Positions 46,292 to 61,950 of a stretch of DNA of 64,000 bases are shown here, piece after piece. Origin of the DNA: Mycoplasma crocodyli MP145. Its GTDB lineage: Bacteria > Bacillota_I > Bacilli_A > Mycoplasmatales > Metamycoplasmataceae. Positions within the stretch are counted from its first letter, which is position 1; every line of letters begins with the position of its first letter. Position numbers and translations under genes: made by a program. A model generated the notes under the pieces. The model was not told where the DNA came from. It ran no database searches and worked only from the letters and a program-made list of their open reading frames with translations. The stretch is from assembly GCF_000025845.1 (NCBI RefSeq), contig NC_014014.1, forward strand, positions 801,747 through 865,746. Reading direction: 5' to 3'.

Positions 46292-49200
46292 TTATTTTGA
46301 TTTCTTTTTATTTTTTATTATCACGAAAGTTATTAATCCAATTAATCCAACTGTTAATAAAGAACCAATAACTATCCCCGCTACAGCTCCACTTGATAAT
46401 GATTTTTTAGCAGTTACATCATCTGATTTATCAGAAGAGTCTACACCATTTGATAAATCTTTTTTAGTTAGTGTTTTAGATATTTCTTCAAGTGCTTCTT
46501 TTAAAGTTTTTGCTTCACTTTTTGTTATATTATCCTTTTTAGAAAGTTTACTTTTATGGTTATTAATTTTGAGTATATAATTATCAAAAGAGGCTATTGT
46601 ATAGTTTGTTTTGTCAATTGATAAATATGTTTCTATCATTTCTTCTATTTCTTTTTTATTAGTTTTTAAATCATTTTCAGTTGAATTAATAAGCAAGTTA
46701 AAATCATATAATTCTTGAACAGTTAAATGATCTTTTTCTTGCAATTTGTTTTCTAACTTTTTAATCATTTCTTTGAATAGAGTAACCGATTCATTTGTGT
46801 AGAACTCAGCTTTAAATTCTATTGATTTTGAATTTAGTTTCTTCGATGCATCAACCTTGTTTTCAACTAGATCGTTTTTATAAGGAACTAATTTGTTTAA
46901 CAATTCGGCTAACTCACTTCTGTTTAATTCGTTTTTAGAATTTTTTAATAAATTATCAAGTTTAGAAACATAATTATTTCAAGTTTCTCTAGTATAATTG
47001 ACACTATCAGAAATTGTTATTAGTTCATTAATTTTAGATTTTAGAACACTATAATTTGAAATCAATTTGTTTTTGAATGCTTTTACTTTTTGAACAGCTT
47101 CATCAAAACTTTTTTGATTTTTAATTAATGTTAGATCAATCGTTTTAACTAATTCATTATAATCTTGAACACTTTCAGATGAGTATAATTGCTCAGTTAT
47201 TATAAAATGATTTTTAATTAATAGTAGGTAATCTAACTCAATATTTAGCAAGATATCTTTTGTAAATTTTGTTGCTGCATTGGATTTTGAAGTCAATGTT
47301 TGTCTTATAATTATGTATGATTCAAGATCGTTTCTTTCAATAATTTGAAAGGCTATTTCCTCTTTTGTAGGATCAATACCATTTGATTGTAGATTAGCAA
47401 TTTTACTTGGAATTGTATTTGGTTCAACGGAATATGAAGTTCTTACATTTTCTAACCTGGTTAATTCATCAATGTTATTTCCAGTTCAATTGTTTTCATA
47501 TGAAATATTTGAAATTTTTCCTTTAAAAGAATTATTATTATCCCCTATTTTTTCAAGAGGTATGAAGAATGAACTATTTTTAAATGTGTGTTCTGTGCCA
47601 TTTGTAAATTTAAATCCATTTTTACCAACTGGTCTTTCATCTTTTAAAACTCCATCGGCAAAGAGTTTTAAAAACCCTCTTCTTGTTGAATCTTGTTCAC
47701 AAATAAGTTCAATATCAACTCATTTATCAAATGGTAATTCATAATTAAATATGTAGTCCATATTTTCTCTACTAAAACCAAAATTATTAGAATTTTTTTG
47801 CTTTGTTTTTATTGCAAAATCACCATATTCAGATTTTGCTGAAAATAGAATTTCTTCACCTTGAGGAGTGGATGATTTTTCTCTTTTTATTCTAAATTTG
47901 ATTTTGTTATTAAATCCCAATACACCTATAGGCAAGTCCGCAGATGAATTTTTACCATTTAATTGAAGGTAAGATTCACTAGCATCATTGTTAAGAAAAG
48001 CATTATTTAAATTGGTGATAAATTTGTTGGTTCCAGCTTTATCAAAAAGCATTTCATTATGGCTTGATCCTTCAAAATTATAATTAAATAATTGTCTTCT
48101 GTTTGGCTCAAGTTTCACCTCTTTTAATGGATTAATGTTTGGAGATGTAGAAATTTTAGAAATTAAATTGCTAAATTCTTTTCAATTTAAATCATTTTTA
48201 TCATTTCCGTTTCCTCAAAGTTTAACACTATAACTTGGAAGAGCATCGAGAAAACTTATATATAAATCATGTTCATTAACTCCATTAGCCAACACGTCAA
48301 GAAGCTTGTCGTTTCATATTGCATAAGAACCACCAAGCATTTGTTTTGAACTTTCCGGGATTTTATAACCCCCTGGATTATTAGCTTCTCAATTATTATA
48401 AATATGCTCAATATCTAGAAAATCTTGATATGAACCCCTATCACCTTTTCCACGCGGAACCATATATCCATCACCTTCAATAGTATTTATTATATTAAAT
48501 CCCATGTTGTACATATCGATAGGATTTGCTCATCTTAAAGACCAAAGGTTCATATCAACATCTTTAATTAGTTCAGGATCAAGTTTTACATTGCTGGTAA
48601 TTTTAGATAAACTTGCTCATAGTCTAACTTTTACATCTTTTTCTTTAAAATGTCTAAACATGATATTTAAAAAATTATAATAAGCATCTCCATCACTTTC
48701 AAATTCGTCTGCTCCAATATGAACTACAACACCTTTTTCTTTACTGAATATTCCTGCGTTATCTATATAATCATCTAATAATTTTTTAATTAATTCAATA
48801 CCTGCGGGTTTTCTAATATCAATATGATCAGTTAGAGGGCGATAGTTTGTTGGTCATTTTGACATTCATTCTTTAACTGCAACTTCTTTAAAAACTTTTG
48901 TTACGGCAAGTGCATGAGCTGGAAAATCCAGTTCAGGAACAATATCTACACCTAAATCATTTGCATATTCCATAAATTCTGCAAATTGTACTTTTGTATA
49001 ATGAAAATCTTCCGAAGCAACTGTTTTTCCTTCAGAATTAGTTACTCCTGATTCAAGTCTTCAACCAGAATAACTATCAAATGATTCTTCCATTCCCGCA
49101 TCATTTTTATGTGAAACGTGATTTTCTAGGTCAATTAAATTATCACTTAAATGCACATGGAATGAATTCATTTTATATCAAGCCATTTGTTTTGTTATAT

Positions 49201-51034
49201 CTTTTAACATTTGCATTGATACAGGTTTTCTACCAACGTCAAGCATAAATCCACGAACTTTATACTTTGGATAATCTTTCATTTGCCCTTTTACAATGCT
49301 TTGTTTTTGATCATCAAGCCTTAATAATTGCAATAAAGTTCTTGTAGCCCAATAAGCTCCGGTTGTATGAGTTGCTTTAATTGATATATTATTATTTATA
49401 TCCATTGTGTAAGTTTCTTTATCAAAACCGCCAATATTTTTATCTGAAAGGTCAATAATTAATGAGTTTGAAATTGTTGAAAAATCTATTGGTAATTCAC
49501 TAATAATTTTTAAATTCTTGCCAGTTATTTCTTCGTAATCTTTAACTAATTCATCTAATAATTTTTTAGATGAATTGTCTTTTTTACCTATATAATAGGT
49601 ATTTAAAGTTTGACTAACCGTAAATTTTTCGGTTGTATTTGAATATCATTCAGCAATTTCAGGAATAATATTTGGCTTTTTATTGTTAGCTGGATCTTGT
49701 TCGAATTGACCAGGAATCATAATTCTTTTGTTTGTATATTTATCAACATGTCCATTTTCTTTATTAACAATTTGAAAATCTAAAACAACCTCTTTTGAAG
49801 TTAACGGTTTATGTACATTAAATTCACTATCTACAATTTGTTCGTAATCTGCGCCATTAAATTCTAATTTATGACTTAGAGGTAATTCAGGAAATAAAAT
49901 TTTTGTTTTTCCTTCATTCATTACTAAATGTTCAATAGCATAAACAGAATCAGATAGATTAGCAGTCTCAATTTCTTGATCAAATAAACTGAATTCAACA
50001 ACTGAAGTATTAGATCATTTTAATGAACCGGGTTCTCAATTTTTAATTAAAAGTTTTACATATTTAGCTTCTATATCAGCTGAGAAATTATATTTATAAT
50101 TTGTTTTTTTGATTCCATTCCCTTCTCTACTCATTGTATAAATAATATTTTCTTTTTTAGCCAAATCTTCTTTTTTATTAGCTGCGTAAATTTCAAAATC
50201 GAGTATGTTATCTCTTTCAAACAATAAATCTAATGATCTAATTTGTTTTTTAGTTTCTAAATCAACTATTAAGTAATGACCTTCAGGAACTAAATCAGGT
50301 TTTTTTTCGTTTGTGGATCATCTTGATTTGTTTTCTCTATTTCCATCAACCGCGTTTTTTGCTGGATAAACATTTTCTTGATCATCAACTTCTACAGATT
50401 TGTTTAGTGCATAATTTATTGGTGACATTGAGTACTTAACATTTTTTCTAAACAGTGAATCAAATAATTCAAAATTAACTATTGAAACTTGGCTCTTTGA
50501 ATTTTTATCAACATCTCAATCCAAAATTAAAAGCTTAGCAAATTGAATATTTGATTTTTCTTTTTTTAGATCAAATCTATATTCATGAAACATATTACCT
50601 GCTGACATTTCATGAGAATCGTAAGCTAGCGATTCACTTTTATCTATATCTGTTTTATTTTCAGATAAGAAAAGTTTAAAATGTTTAATATTGTTTTGTT
50701 CGAAAAGCACATTAAACGATTTTACAGTAATTTTAGTTTCAAGATCAACCATTACTCAAAATGGATTTAATTTCGTCGATGTTCTTTCTTCGCTTATTCA
50801 TTTAGAAGATCGGCTACCGTCAAGTATATTTGAAAGATTTTGAACAGAAGAACTATTTGTTGTAATTCCAGATTTTCCTTTCAACAAATTAATTCTTTGA
50901 TCGGGTGTTTCTTCAACAGAACTTGGCGCAGTATAATTATTTGAACTATTAGCTGAAATTCCAATTATAGTTGCCGTTGCCGAAAGCATAATAGCTGACG
51001 CTCCAAAGATTTTAAGTATTTTTGATTTTTTCAT
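46292..51034 (-). CDS. second GH20 beta-N-acetylhexosaminidase, paralogue of the 41590-46134 product
   Basis: A 1580-residue protein with the same order as its neighbour: signal sequence, two F5/8-C domains, GH20b, GH20 barrel with HIGADEFES (D776/E777), LamG-like domain, longer FIVAR-like coiled region, and C-terminal TM with KNKKKSK tail. Both catalytic residues are present. The conserved LamG segment (FSRENMDY, ILFSAKSEYG) is nearly identical in the two. The start is the ATG at 51034 (GGAG nine bases upstream). Divergence in the loops of the barrel suggests different linkage preference, but this cannot be fixed from sequence alone. Confidence 0.9.
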
Positions 51035-51114
51035 TTTTAACTCCAATTAATTAATTTTTTTATGGAATTAATTCTATTCTTTTCTTAAGAATAAAAAATA
51101 ATTTTTGATTTAAA

Positions 51115-51139
51115 AATCACACAACATTGTTGAGTGATT
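51115..51139 (-). terminator. terminator of the SPFH/NfeD operon
   Basis: AATCAC and GTGATT flank an inner near-palindrome around ACAACATTGTTGA; a T-rich run follows on the minus strand. It lies 12 bases past the stop at 51151. Confidence 0.75.
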
Positions 51140-51150
51140 ATTTTTTCATA

Positions 51151-52044
51151 TTATTTTTTTAGTTTTGTTTCTTTATCATTAAGAATTTCTGCGGCAGTCC
51201 CCATTATGCTAGCAACACTTTGTAAGTTTGGCGGAATAATGATTTTTGTTGCATTACCATTAGCTAATTTTTCTAATCCTTCAATTGCTTTATATGTTAA
51301 AACTTGATTAGTAATATTGGTTTGATTAAGTAATTCAATACTCTTTTTGTGAGCTTCAGCTTTCAAAATCGAAGATTCTTTTTGACCTTGTGCTTCTAAA
51401 ATTAATGAGGCTTTGTGTCCTTCAGAAACTTTTATCGCCGCTTCTTTGCGACCTTCTGCTTCAAGAATTGCAGCGCGTTTTTCACGTTCAGCTTGCATTT
51501 GTTTTTCCATTGCCATTTGAACAGCTTTAGGTGGAGTTATATTTTTTAATTCCACACGATGAACTTTTATTCCTCATGAATCACTAGCTTCATCAAGAGT
51601 TAAAGTTAATTTAGCGTTAACCGTTTCTCTTGAAGTAAGTGTTTCATCAAGTTCTAATTCTCCAAGTAAGTTTCTTAATGTTGTTGAAGCTAATTTTTCA
51701 AGTGCAAATATTGGTTGCTCAGCTCCATAAGCGAATTTTTTCCCATCTGTAATTTGGAAGAAAACCACTGTATCAACCTTAATAGATACGTTATCCTTTG
51801 TAATAATATCTTGTGGTTCAAAATCCAAAACTTTTTCTTTGTAGTTGTTAACAACTCCAATTTTTTCAATGAATGGTAGTTTAACATGTATACCATTTTC
51901 CCATGTTTTTTTATACGAACCTAGTCTTTCAATAATGTAAAAATTAGTTGGTTGAACAACTCTAATTGATGTTGCCAAAACAATAATTAATGCAATTAAT
52001 AAAACTGCTGAAAGTACAATTAAAATAATAATTCCCGTTGTCAT
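51151..52044 (-). CDS. SPFH/band-7 (stomatin/QmcA-like) membrane protein
   Basis: A 297-residue protein with one N-terminal TM (about 5-28), an SPFH domain (RVVQPTNFYIIERLGSYKKT through VELKNITPPKAV) and an Ala/Glu/Lys-rich coiled coil (about 175-245). It corresponds to the slipin/QmcA branch that forms oligomeric rings in membrane microdomains. It follows the NfeD-like gene by 9 bases, a pairing conserved across bacteria. The start has GGAGC upstream. Confidence 0.9.
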
Positions 52045-52053
52045 TATGCTCCT

Positions 52054-52542
52054 TTATTTTTTGTGGATAACAGATAATGTATTACCACTTATTGCCTCAA
52101 TAATCACTAAATCGCCATTACTAAAAAATGTGTTTTGAGTTGGCCTTTTAGCTCTATATTTCTTACCTTCAACTATTATTATTCCGAATACTTGATCATC
52201 TTTTATTTGATCAAATATTTCAATAACCATACCTTCTTTGTTTAATAATTCTTGTACTGGATAATTTGTTTTGTTCTTTGAAATTTTTTTACCTAAGTGG
52301 AAAAATAAAACCGTTGATAAAACCGAAAAACCCAAAAACAAGAATACTTCTGTTAAAATAATTCCTAAATTTTGTTTAGTAACTAAACTAATAATTAGAG
52401 AAGGAATTGCTGAAATAGAAATTAAAATGCTATAGACACCAGTTGTAGCAATTTCTACGACCAACGCTATAATAATAACCAATATTCAAATAACAAGCAT
52501 AGCAAATTGTTCTGAAGGAAGACCTAAAATATTTTCATGCAT
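52054..52542 (-). CDS. NfeD-like membrane protein
   Basis: A 162-residue protein with three TM segments (about 12-35, 40-60, 68-85) and a C-terminal OB-fold domain (VQELLNKEGMVIEIFDQI to LSVIHKK). It matches the short NfeD class that partners SPFH proteins. The start is ATG at 52542: TATAAT ends six bases before it and no Shine-Dalgarno is present, so the mRNA is probably leaderless. First gene of a two-gene operon. Confidence 0.85.
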
Positions 52543-52548
52543 ATAATT

Positions 52549-52554
52549 ATTATA
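52549..52554 (-). promoter_or_regulatory. -10 box of the NfeD/SPFH operon, probably leaderless
   Basis: TATAAT, six bases, ATG. The same spacing as the rluD and hydrolase promoters. Confidence 0.6.
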
Positions 52555-52657
52555 TAGAATTATTTATTTAACAAAATAATGCAGTCATAGTTTTCACAAA
52601 TCTGAAAATTTATTAATGCTGAATTATAATCGTCCATTGTCTATTTATTTAATTTTA

Positions 52658-52712
52658 AAAATAAAAATTACCAACATCCCTTTATCATAGAGTAATTGGT
52701 AATTTTTATTTT
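52658..52712 (-). terminator. terminator of the maltodextrin operon
   Basis: Perfect 17-bp stem (52658-52674 with 52696-52712) about 30 bases beyond the pgmB stop, with poly-A/poly-T ends. The rest of 52555-52741 is AT-rich and I see nothing else in it. Confidence 0.78.
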
Positions 52713-52741
52713 GAAATAATTTAATATATTTTAAATGAAAA

Positions 52742-53410
52742 TTAAAATTTAAAGTGTTTTTTTATTTTATCAAAAGTAAGTTCTAAAGTTGTTTTAACAA
52801 TTAAATCTGCTTCGGAAAAATCGTCTTTTGAATCATGTGTAACAACAACCGAATGCATACCAGCATCAAGAATTCCTTTAAGTCCAGCAGGGGCATCTTC
52901 AAATCCGATGCATTCATGTGGTTCTGCCCCAATACCTCTTGCAGCGGCTAAAAAAATATCTGGTGCCGGTTTTCCTTCGGCGATATTTCCTGGATAAACA
53001 ATAAAATCAAAGTATTCTTCTAAGTTTAACTTTTTAAGAATCATTGGTGCATTATATGAACTAGAAGCTAAAGCGAGTTTAATGTTATTTTTTTTAGCAT
53101 CTAAAATAATTCTCTTTATATTCGGTAGTGTAAAACTTTCATTAATTTCACTTTCAAGAAGTTTTTTATAGAAATCATTTTTAACCTTAGCCATTTCTAA
53201 AATTTCTTGTTCAGTATAATCGTTATCTTTTTTATAAGCCTCTAAAATAGCTTTTATCGTATCTATTCTAGAAAGACCTTTAAGTTTATCATTAACTTTT
53301 GCAGTATAATGAATTCCTATTTTTTCAACTATTTCTTTTCAAGCTCTAAAGTGTAATTCAGCTGTGTCTGTAATTACACCATCTAAATCAAAAACAAAAC
53401 CTTTAATCAT
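52742..53410 (-). CDS. pgmB: beta-phosphoglucomutase (HAD family)
   Basis: A 222-residue HAD enzyme that converts beta-glucose-1-phosphate to glucose-6-phosphate. FVFDLDGVITDTAELH supplies the nucleophile/acid pair (DxD), LALASSSYNAP is motif II, and GKPAPDIFL with GFEDAPAGLKG the metal site. The DLDGVITDT form is characteristic of beta-PGM. Its ATG overlaps the GH65 stop by 8 bp (ATGATTAA), fitting a phosphorylase plus mutase pair: the GH65 enzyme makes exactly this substrate. Confidence 0.94.
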
Positions 53411-55772
53411 TTCTCACCTTAAATGTTTGTGGAATATTTGAGGCTATAACTTCATTTCCTTGAATTTTTATTTTAAGCATTTTACTTTTTGATTCTACTC
53501 ACACAGTAAAATCATTTGAGTTAACTACAACCTTTAAAACTACACCTTGATAAGTTACTGAATAAGTTAATTCACTTCAAGTTTTAGGTAAAATTGGGTC
53601 AATGTTAATTTCGTTGTTATATCAAGCAAAACCACCATATCCAAAAATTATTACTTGTCAAATTGCAGCCAATGATCCTGCATGAATTCCTGCATCTGAT
53701 GACTTCATATTTTGACCCAAATCAATATTAAGTGAATATTGGAACAATTTATAAGCTAAGTCCATTTTTCTTAATCTAATTGCTTGTAGAGCATAAGTGG
53801 ATGAAGAAAGTGATGAATCATGAGTTGTAATAGGTTCATAGAAATCAAAGTTCTTTTCTATTATTTCTTTATCAAATAAGTGAGGCATAATGTATGTTAA
53901 TAACACAACATCAGCTTGTTTAACCAATTGACCCGATAGTAATTTTTGACCATCCGTTGTTGAAAATAATTTTTTACCCGCATCCCCTAACATTTGAAAG
54001 TTAGAAATATCATTTCTTACTAAATTTAAAAATTGATCATTTTCCGAAATTACACCGTCTTTATTTGGTTTGGGTAATTTAATATTGTTATAAACTGTTT
54101 CCATTAATGCGGTTGGAATTTCATAAGGTAATTTTTCTCTTAGTGCTTCAAGTTTTTCTTCAGATAATTTACTTAATAAATCAAGAGCTAATCCAATGTT
54201 ATATTTAACCATATAGTTAGTATATGCATTATTATTTATGTTTCCTTTATATTCGTTAGGTCCCATAACATCTTTAATTTCATAAGATTTATTTCTTTTA
54301 TTCAATTCGGCTCTATTTGCGTAGAAGATAGCAGTATCGATTATCATTTCGTAACCCATTTTATCCATAAATTCTTGATCACCAGTAGCTATAAAATATT
54401 GATTTACAGCATAGGCTATATCTGCTGACACGTGAATTTCTTGACGCCTAGAAGCAATTGGAACTTGTTTTCCTGAAACAACATCGGCTTGACCTCAATA
54501 AGGACAAACTTCGCCATCTGTAGGTCATGCCATTTCCCACGGATATTGTGCTCCTTGAAGATTACTTTCCTCTTCTCTTAGTTTTTGTGAAAGTGCTTTT
54601 TCTCTAGCACCATTAATTCCTAAGTATCTATAAGTTAGTAAGTTTCTTACAATTTTCGGATCTGTAAATAAGTAGTTAGGATTTATAAAAAATTCTGTAT
54701 CTCAATATGTATGTCCTTGGTATCCTTCCCCACTTAAACCTTTAGCCCCAACATTTGTATAAACCGAATCTTTAGGGATAAAATTATTCATGTGAAAAAT
54801 TCCAAATTCCATTGCAAACAAGTCAAATTCAGCATTTTCATCACCTTTAATTTTTACGTCAAATTGGTTTCAGATTGATCTCATTGCTATGATTGATCTA
54901 TCCAGTAAATCTTTATAATTTGTCTTTTGTAATTTATCTAATAATAATGAAGATTTGTGGTCAACATCTCTATTGCTTAATGTAGTTCCATCAATGTCTA
55001 TCGATGTATTTACAGACATAATTTTTTCTAAGTTTATTGTGTCGCCTTGCTTGAAATTTAAATTTATATTAAATCCAATAGCACGTCTTGAAATATGAAC
55101 AACATAATCATCGGTTCCACCTTCTATCTTTCTTCCATTTAGTGTCAAATTTGTAACCATATTGTGAACAATAAATCTTTTTGAATGTGTTGTTTCTTGT
55201 TCCATTTTAATCGAAGTTAAAGAAGTTCTTCTTTTATTCCCTTCTTTAAAATGTTGAGTTCCTGTGTTATTAACTTGTCCATTAATTGTCGGAAATAATT
55301 TAACATTAATTGGGTTTGTTTCATAATTTTCTAAACAAGTCAATGATATTTTTTGAGCATAAACATGTTTAATTTCTTGTGAAACAAATCTTTGGAAAAC
55401 TAATTGAAACAACCCACTTTTTCTTTTAAATTGAATTGTTCTTGTTAAAATACCGTTTCTAATATCAATTGTTTTATTATATAAATCTTCTTCTCTTAAT
55501 TGAAAAGTTTCACCATTTATGTCAATCATGGTTTGTGTTGAATCAGCTAAATTTGCAAGTTCAGAAACTTCTTCATCAGTATCTTTGTTAAAAATTCCAT
55601 TTACAAACAAGTTTGGTTTGTTGTAAAAATCAAGTTCTTCATCAGCACTTCTTAATCCTAAATAACCATTACCTAGTGAAAAAATACTTTCAGTTTTAGC
55701 TGTATATTTTGAGTTAAATTTATCTTGTGTAATTTTTTTACCTTGTATATCGTAAGATAAATATTTTTCCAT
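53403..55772 (-). CDS. GH65 glycoside phosphorylase, probably maltose phosphorylase
   Basis: A 789-residue cytosolic enzyme. It has the N-terminal beta-sandwich (FSLGNGYLGLRS), and the (alpha/alpha)6 barrel with GEGYQGHTYWDTE and DVMGPNEYKGN, where E507 is the general acid. The phosphate-binding region HDSSLSSSTY is present. Members split maltose, trehalose or kojibiose with phosphate, giving glucose and beta-glucose-1-phosphate. Neighbouring pullulanase, alpha-glucosidase and beta-phosphoglucomutase point to maltose; trehalose or kojibiose cannot be ruled out. AAGGAG inside the end of the GH13 gene serves as its ribosome-binding site; the gap is four bases. Confidence 0.9.
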
Positions 55773-55776
55773 TTTT

Positions 55777-59434
<3,658 letters not shown>

Positions 59435-59440
59435 ATATAT

Positions 59441-59446
59441 ATTTTA
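59441..59446 (-). promoter_or_regulatory. -10-like box (TAAAAT) of pulA, probably leaderless
   Basis: TAAAAT, six bases, ATG. One mismatch to consensus. Another TATAAT-like box further upstream is an alternative, so confidence is lower. The divergent gap 59447-59603 is AT-rich and shows nothing else clear. Confidence 0.4.
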
Positions 59447-59603
59447 AATTTTTAATTATATATATTTTTATTATGTCTAAATTCTTGATAATCTAACTTA
59501 ACATATAACTTGTAAGGTCAAGATCATTTTTTACAAATTAATGAAAATATTTTTTTTAAAAAAATTAATATTTTTTTAATATATATTTGTTAAGAGGTAA
59601 ATT

Positions 59604-60026
59604 ATGAAACAAACAGAACAATTAAAGAAATTACAAGCATCATTGAGTGTGCTTGCACAAAAAATTAAAAACATGCATTGACATATTTATGGAGAAACTT
59701 TTTTTGAAGTACATGAAGAATTAGATAAGTTATATGATGAAGTAAGTGGATTTACTGACGAGGTTGCCGAAAAAATAGTAATGTTTGATGAACTTGCACT
59801 TGGTTCATACAAAGAAGTTTTAGAAGAAAGTTTAATTAGTGAAACAAAATCAAAAAGTTGACATTGTGCTGAAGCAACTAAATTGGTTGCAGAAGATATG
59901 ACAGTTATTTTAGATTACATAGGGAAAATTAAAGATGTTGACTTTAGAATTCAACCAGTTCTAGACGAAATAGTTTTATCGTTACATAAAGCAATTTGAA
60001 TGTTTAAAAAAACTTCTAAAAATTAG
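59604..60026 (+). CDS. dps: Dps-family ferritin-like protein
   Basis: A 140-residue protein of the Dps/ferritin type that oxidises and stores iron and protects DNA from peroxide. The intersubunit ferroxidase residues match E. coli Dps in spacing: H25 in KNMHWHIYG, H37 in FEVHEEL, then D52 and E56 in FTDEVAEKI. The basic DNA-binding N-tail is short, so DNA binding is uncertain. AAGAGG precedes the ATG. Three Trp codons are TGA. It lies on the + strand between two maltodextrin operons. Confidence 0.88.
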
Positions 60027-60057
60027 TATTTAATCTTTTTTAAAAAAACAATGATGA

Positions 60058-60088
60058 AAAAAAACACTCACAAAAGTAAGTGTTTTTT
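60058..60088. terminator. bidirectional terminator between dps and the gene at 60094
   Basis: AACACT and AGTGTT with flanking A and T runs pair around a 10-base loop in the gap between convergent genes. Confidence 0.7.
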
Positions 60089-60093
60089 ATTAA

Positions 60094-60744
60094 TTATTTG
60101 TTTAAAATAGCATTAATTTCTTCTTCGATAAACTTTGTATCTTTAAATTCTTTGTTTATTATCACATCATTTGTGATAAATCCAAATTTCTTTTTAGCAC
60201 TTAAATTTAAAATAAACGATACTAATATTAGGGCATATGCAACAAATCCTTTTGTATATGAAATTCTTTCTAAAATATCAGTAATATTAAACTTAAGTTC
60301 TTCACTATATATTGTTCTTGTTACATCAATTGGTTGCATTGATAAAAATACAAATCCAAATAATAGTGCTGTAGATAAGGCAAATATAGAAATTTTAAGT
60401 TCTATATTTGAATTACTTTTATTAGCGTAAAGTTTAATTTGACCAACAATAAGAGAAATAAATGAAATCATTAATAAAGCCAACAAGATAGACATTAATA
60501 TTGAATAAAATTTCAATAAATTTTGGCTGTGTAATTGTTTTTCTATTGTCTTTAATTTTTCTGCTTCGGTTATTCCTGATTTAAAAACACCACCTAAAGC
60601 TCACTCTTTTTCAAATGGAATTCTTAAGATATAATCCACTGTTTGTAAAACTAACAAAGTAATAGAAATAAATATAAATAAAGATATTAAAAATATTATT
60701 ATTTTTCTCTTTTTATAGTTGCTTAAAAAGTTAATTTTTTTCAT
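60094..60744 (-). CDS. hypothetical four-TM membrane protein of the importer operon
   Basis: A 216-residue protein. TM segments lie at about 15-37, 76-100, 115-135 and 160-182, with a loop containing EKEWALGGVFKSG between the first two. Function not recognised. Its ATG is 2 bases after the malK stop, with no separate promoter or clear Shine-Dalgarno, so it is the last gene of the importer operon and probably coupled to MalK translation. Confidence 0.75.
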
Positions 60745-60746
60745 GA

Positions 60747-61949
60747 TTAATTAACTCTATTAGTCGATTCTTTATCAAATATGTGAATTCTTGATAAGTC
60801 AAAATCAACCTTAATTCTTTCATATAATTTGTATTCTAAACTGTTTGAAACTGTTGCTGTAAGTTCAATGTCATTACTTATTTTTACAGTAATTAATTGT
60901 TCTTTACCTATTAGCTCAATGTTTGTTATTGTTGCTTCAAATCCATTTGTTGATTTCAGTCCTCTAAGAACTATATCCTCAGATCTAAATCCAATGACCA
61001 AATTTTGACCTTCTTGAACAAGGTTTTTAAGTTCTGGATTAAGTTCTAATTTAATGGTATTATCAGTTGAAATAACAACTCCGCTTTTCATTTTAGCATC
61101 AAAAATATTCATTGTTGGGCTTCCAATAAATCTTGCAACAAAAATGTTCTTTGGTTTAAAGTATAACTCTTTACCTGTTGCATTTTGCTGGATGATACCG
61201 TCGTTGAAGACAACTATTTGATCGCCCATAGTCATTGCCTCAAGTTGGTCATGAGTTACATAAATACTTGTGGTGTTAAGCATTCTATGAATGTTAACTA
61301 TTTCACGACGCATACTTTCACGAAGTTTTGCATCAAGGTTTGATAAAGGTTCGTCCATTAAGAAAACAAGTGGTTTTCTCGCAATGGCTCTACCAATAGC
61401 AACACGTTGTCTTTGGCCACCTGATAAATCCTTGGGTTTTCTATAAAGATAATCTTCAATTTTTAAAATTTTTGCTACGTCTTTAACTCTACGATCAATA
61501 ACATCTCTTCTTTCTTTTGCAATTTTTAATCCAAAAGAAATGTTGTTATAAACGTTCATGTGTGGATAAAGTGCATAAGATTGGAATACCATAGCAATGT
61601 TTCTTTCGCTTGGTAAAAGGTTGTTGTATCTTTTACCATTAAAAAGTAAATCACCTGATGTAATTGAGTTTAATCCAGCAATCATTCTAAGTAGTGTTGT
61701 TTTACCACAACCACTTGGGCCAAGGAATATACAGAATTTCCCGGCTTCAATTTTAAGGTTTATATCTTTAAGTGTATATTTATCATTTCCTTCATATTTC
61801 TTAGAAATATTAACAAGATTAATTTCAGCACCGTTGTTATTTGAACTGATTTTCCCAATTTCTTCTACCATTGCATCTAGGTCAATTTTTTCAAATTCGA
61901 TATTATCTTCATTTGAAAAATCAATGTTTTGTTTTTTGTTTTTAAACAT
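60747..61949 (-). CDS. malK: maltodextrin ABC transporter ATP-binding protein
   Basis: A 400-residue MalK/MsmK-type ATPase of normal length, in contrast to the 697-residue homologue at 31351. Walker A is GPSGCGKTT, Q-loop MVFQSYALYPHMNVYNNISFGL, signature LSGGQRQRVAIGRA, Walker [14 protein letters not shown]-loop IYVTHDQ, then a TOBE domain (about 290-395). It powers the MalFG permease. AAAGGA precedes the start; the MalG stop is directly upstream. Confidence 0.93.
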   Translation of the reverse strand: MFKNKKQNIDFSNEDNIEFEKIDLDAMVEEIGKISSNNNGAEINLVNISKKYEGNDKYTLKDINLKIEAGKFCIFLGPSGCGKTTLLRMIAGLNSITSGDLLFNGKRYNNLLPSERNIAMVFQSYALYPHMNVYNNISFGLKIAKERRDVIDRRVKDVAKILKIEDYLYRKPKDLSGGQRQRVAIGRAIARKPLVFLMDEPLSNLDAKLRESMRREIVNIHRMLNTTSIYVTHDQLEAMTMGDQIVVFNDGIIQQNATGKELYFKPKNIFVARFIGSPTMNIFDAKMKSGVVISTDNTIKLELNPELKNLVQEGQNLVIGFRSEDIVLRGLKSTNGFEATITNIELIGKEQLITVKISNDIELTATVSNSLEYKLYERIKVDFDLSRIHIFDKESTNRVN

Positions 61950-61950
61950 A

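Noticed and set aside
52555..52741. Possible small RNA or tRNA in the gap between the NfeD and pgmB genes
   Set aside because: Only the terminator hairpin is structured; no cloverleaf or other fold was apparent.
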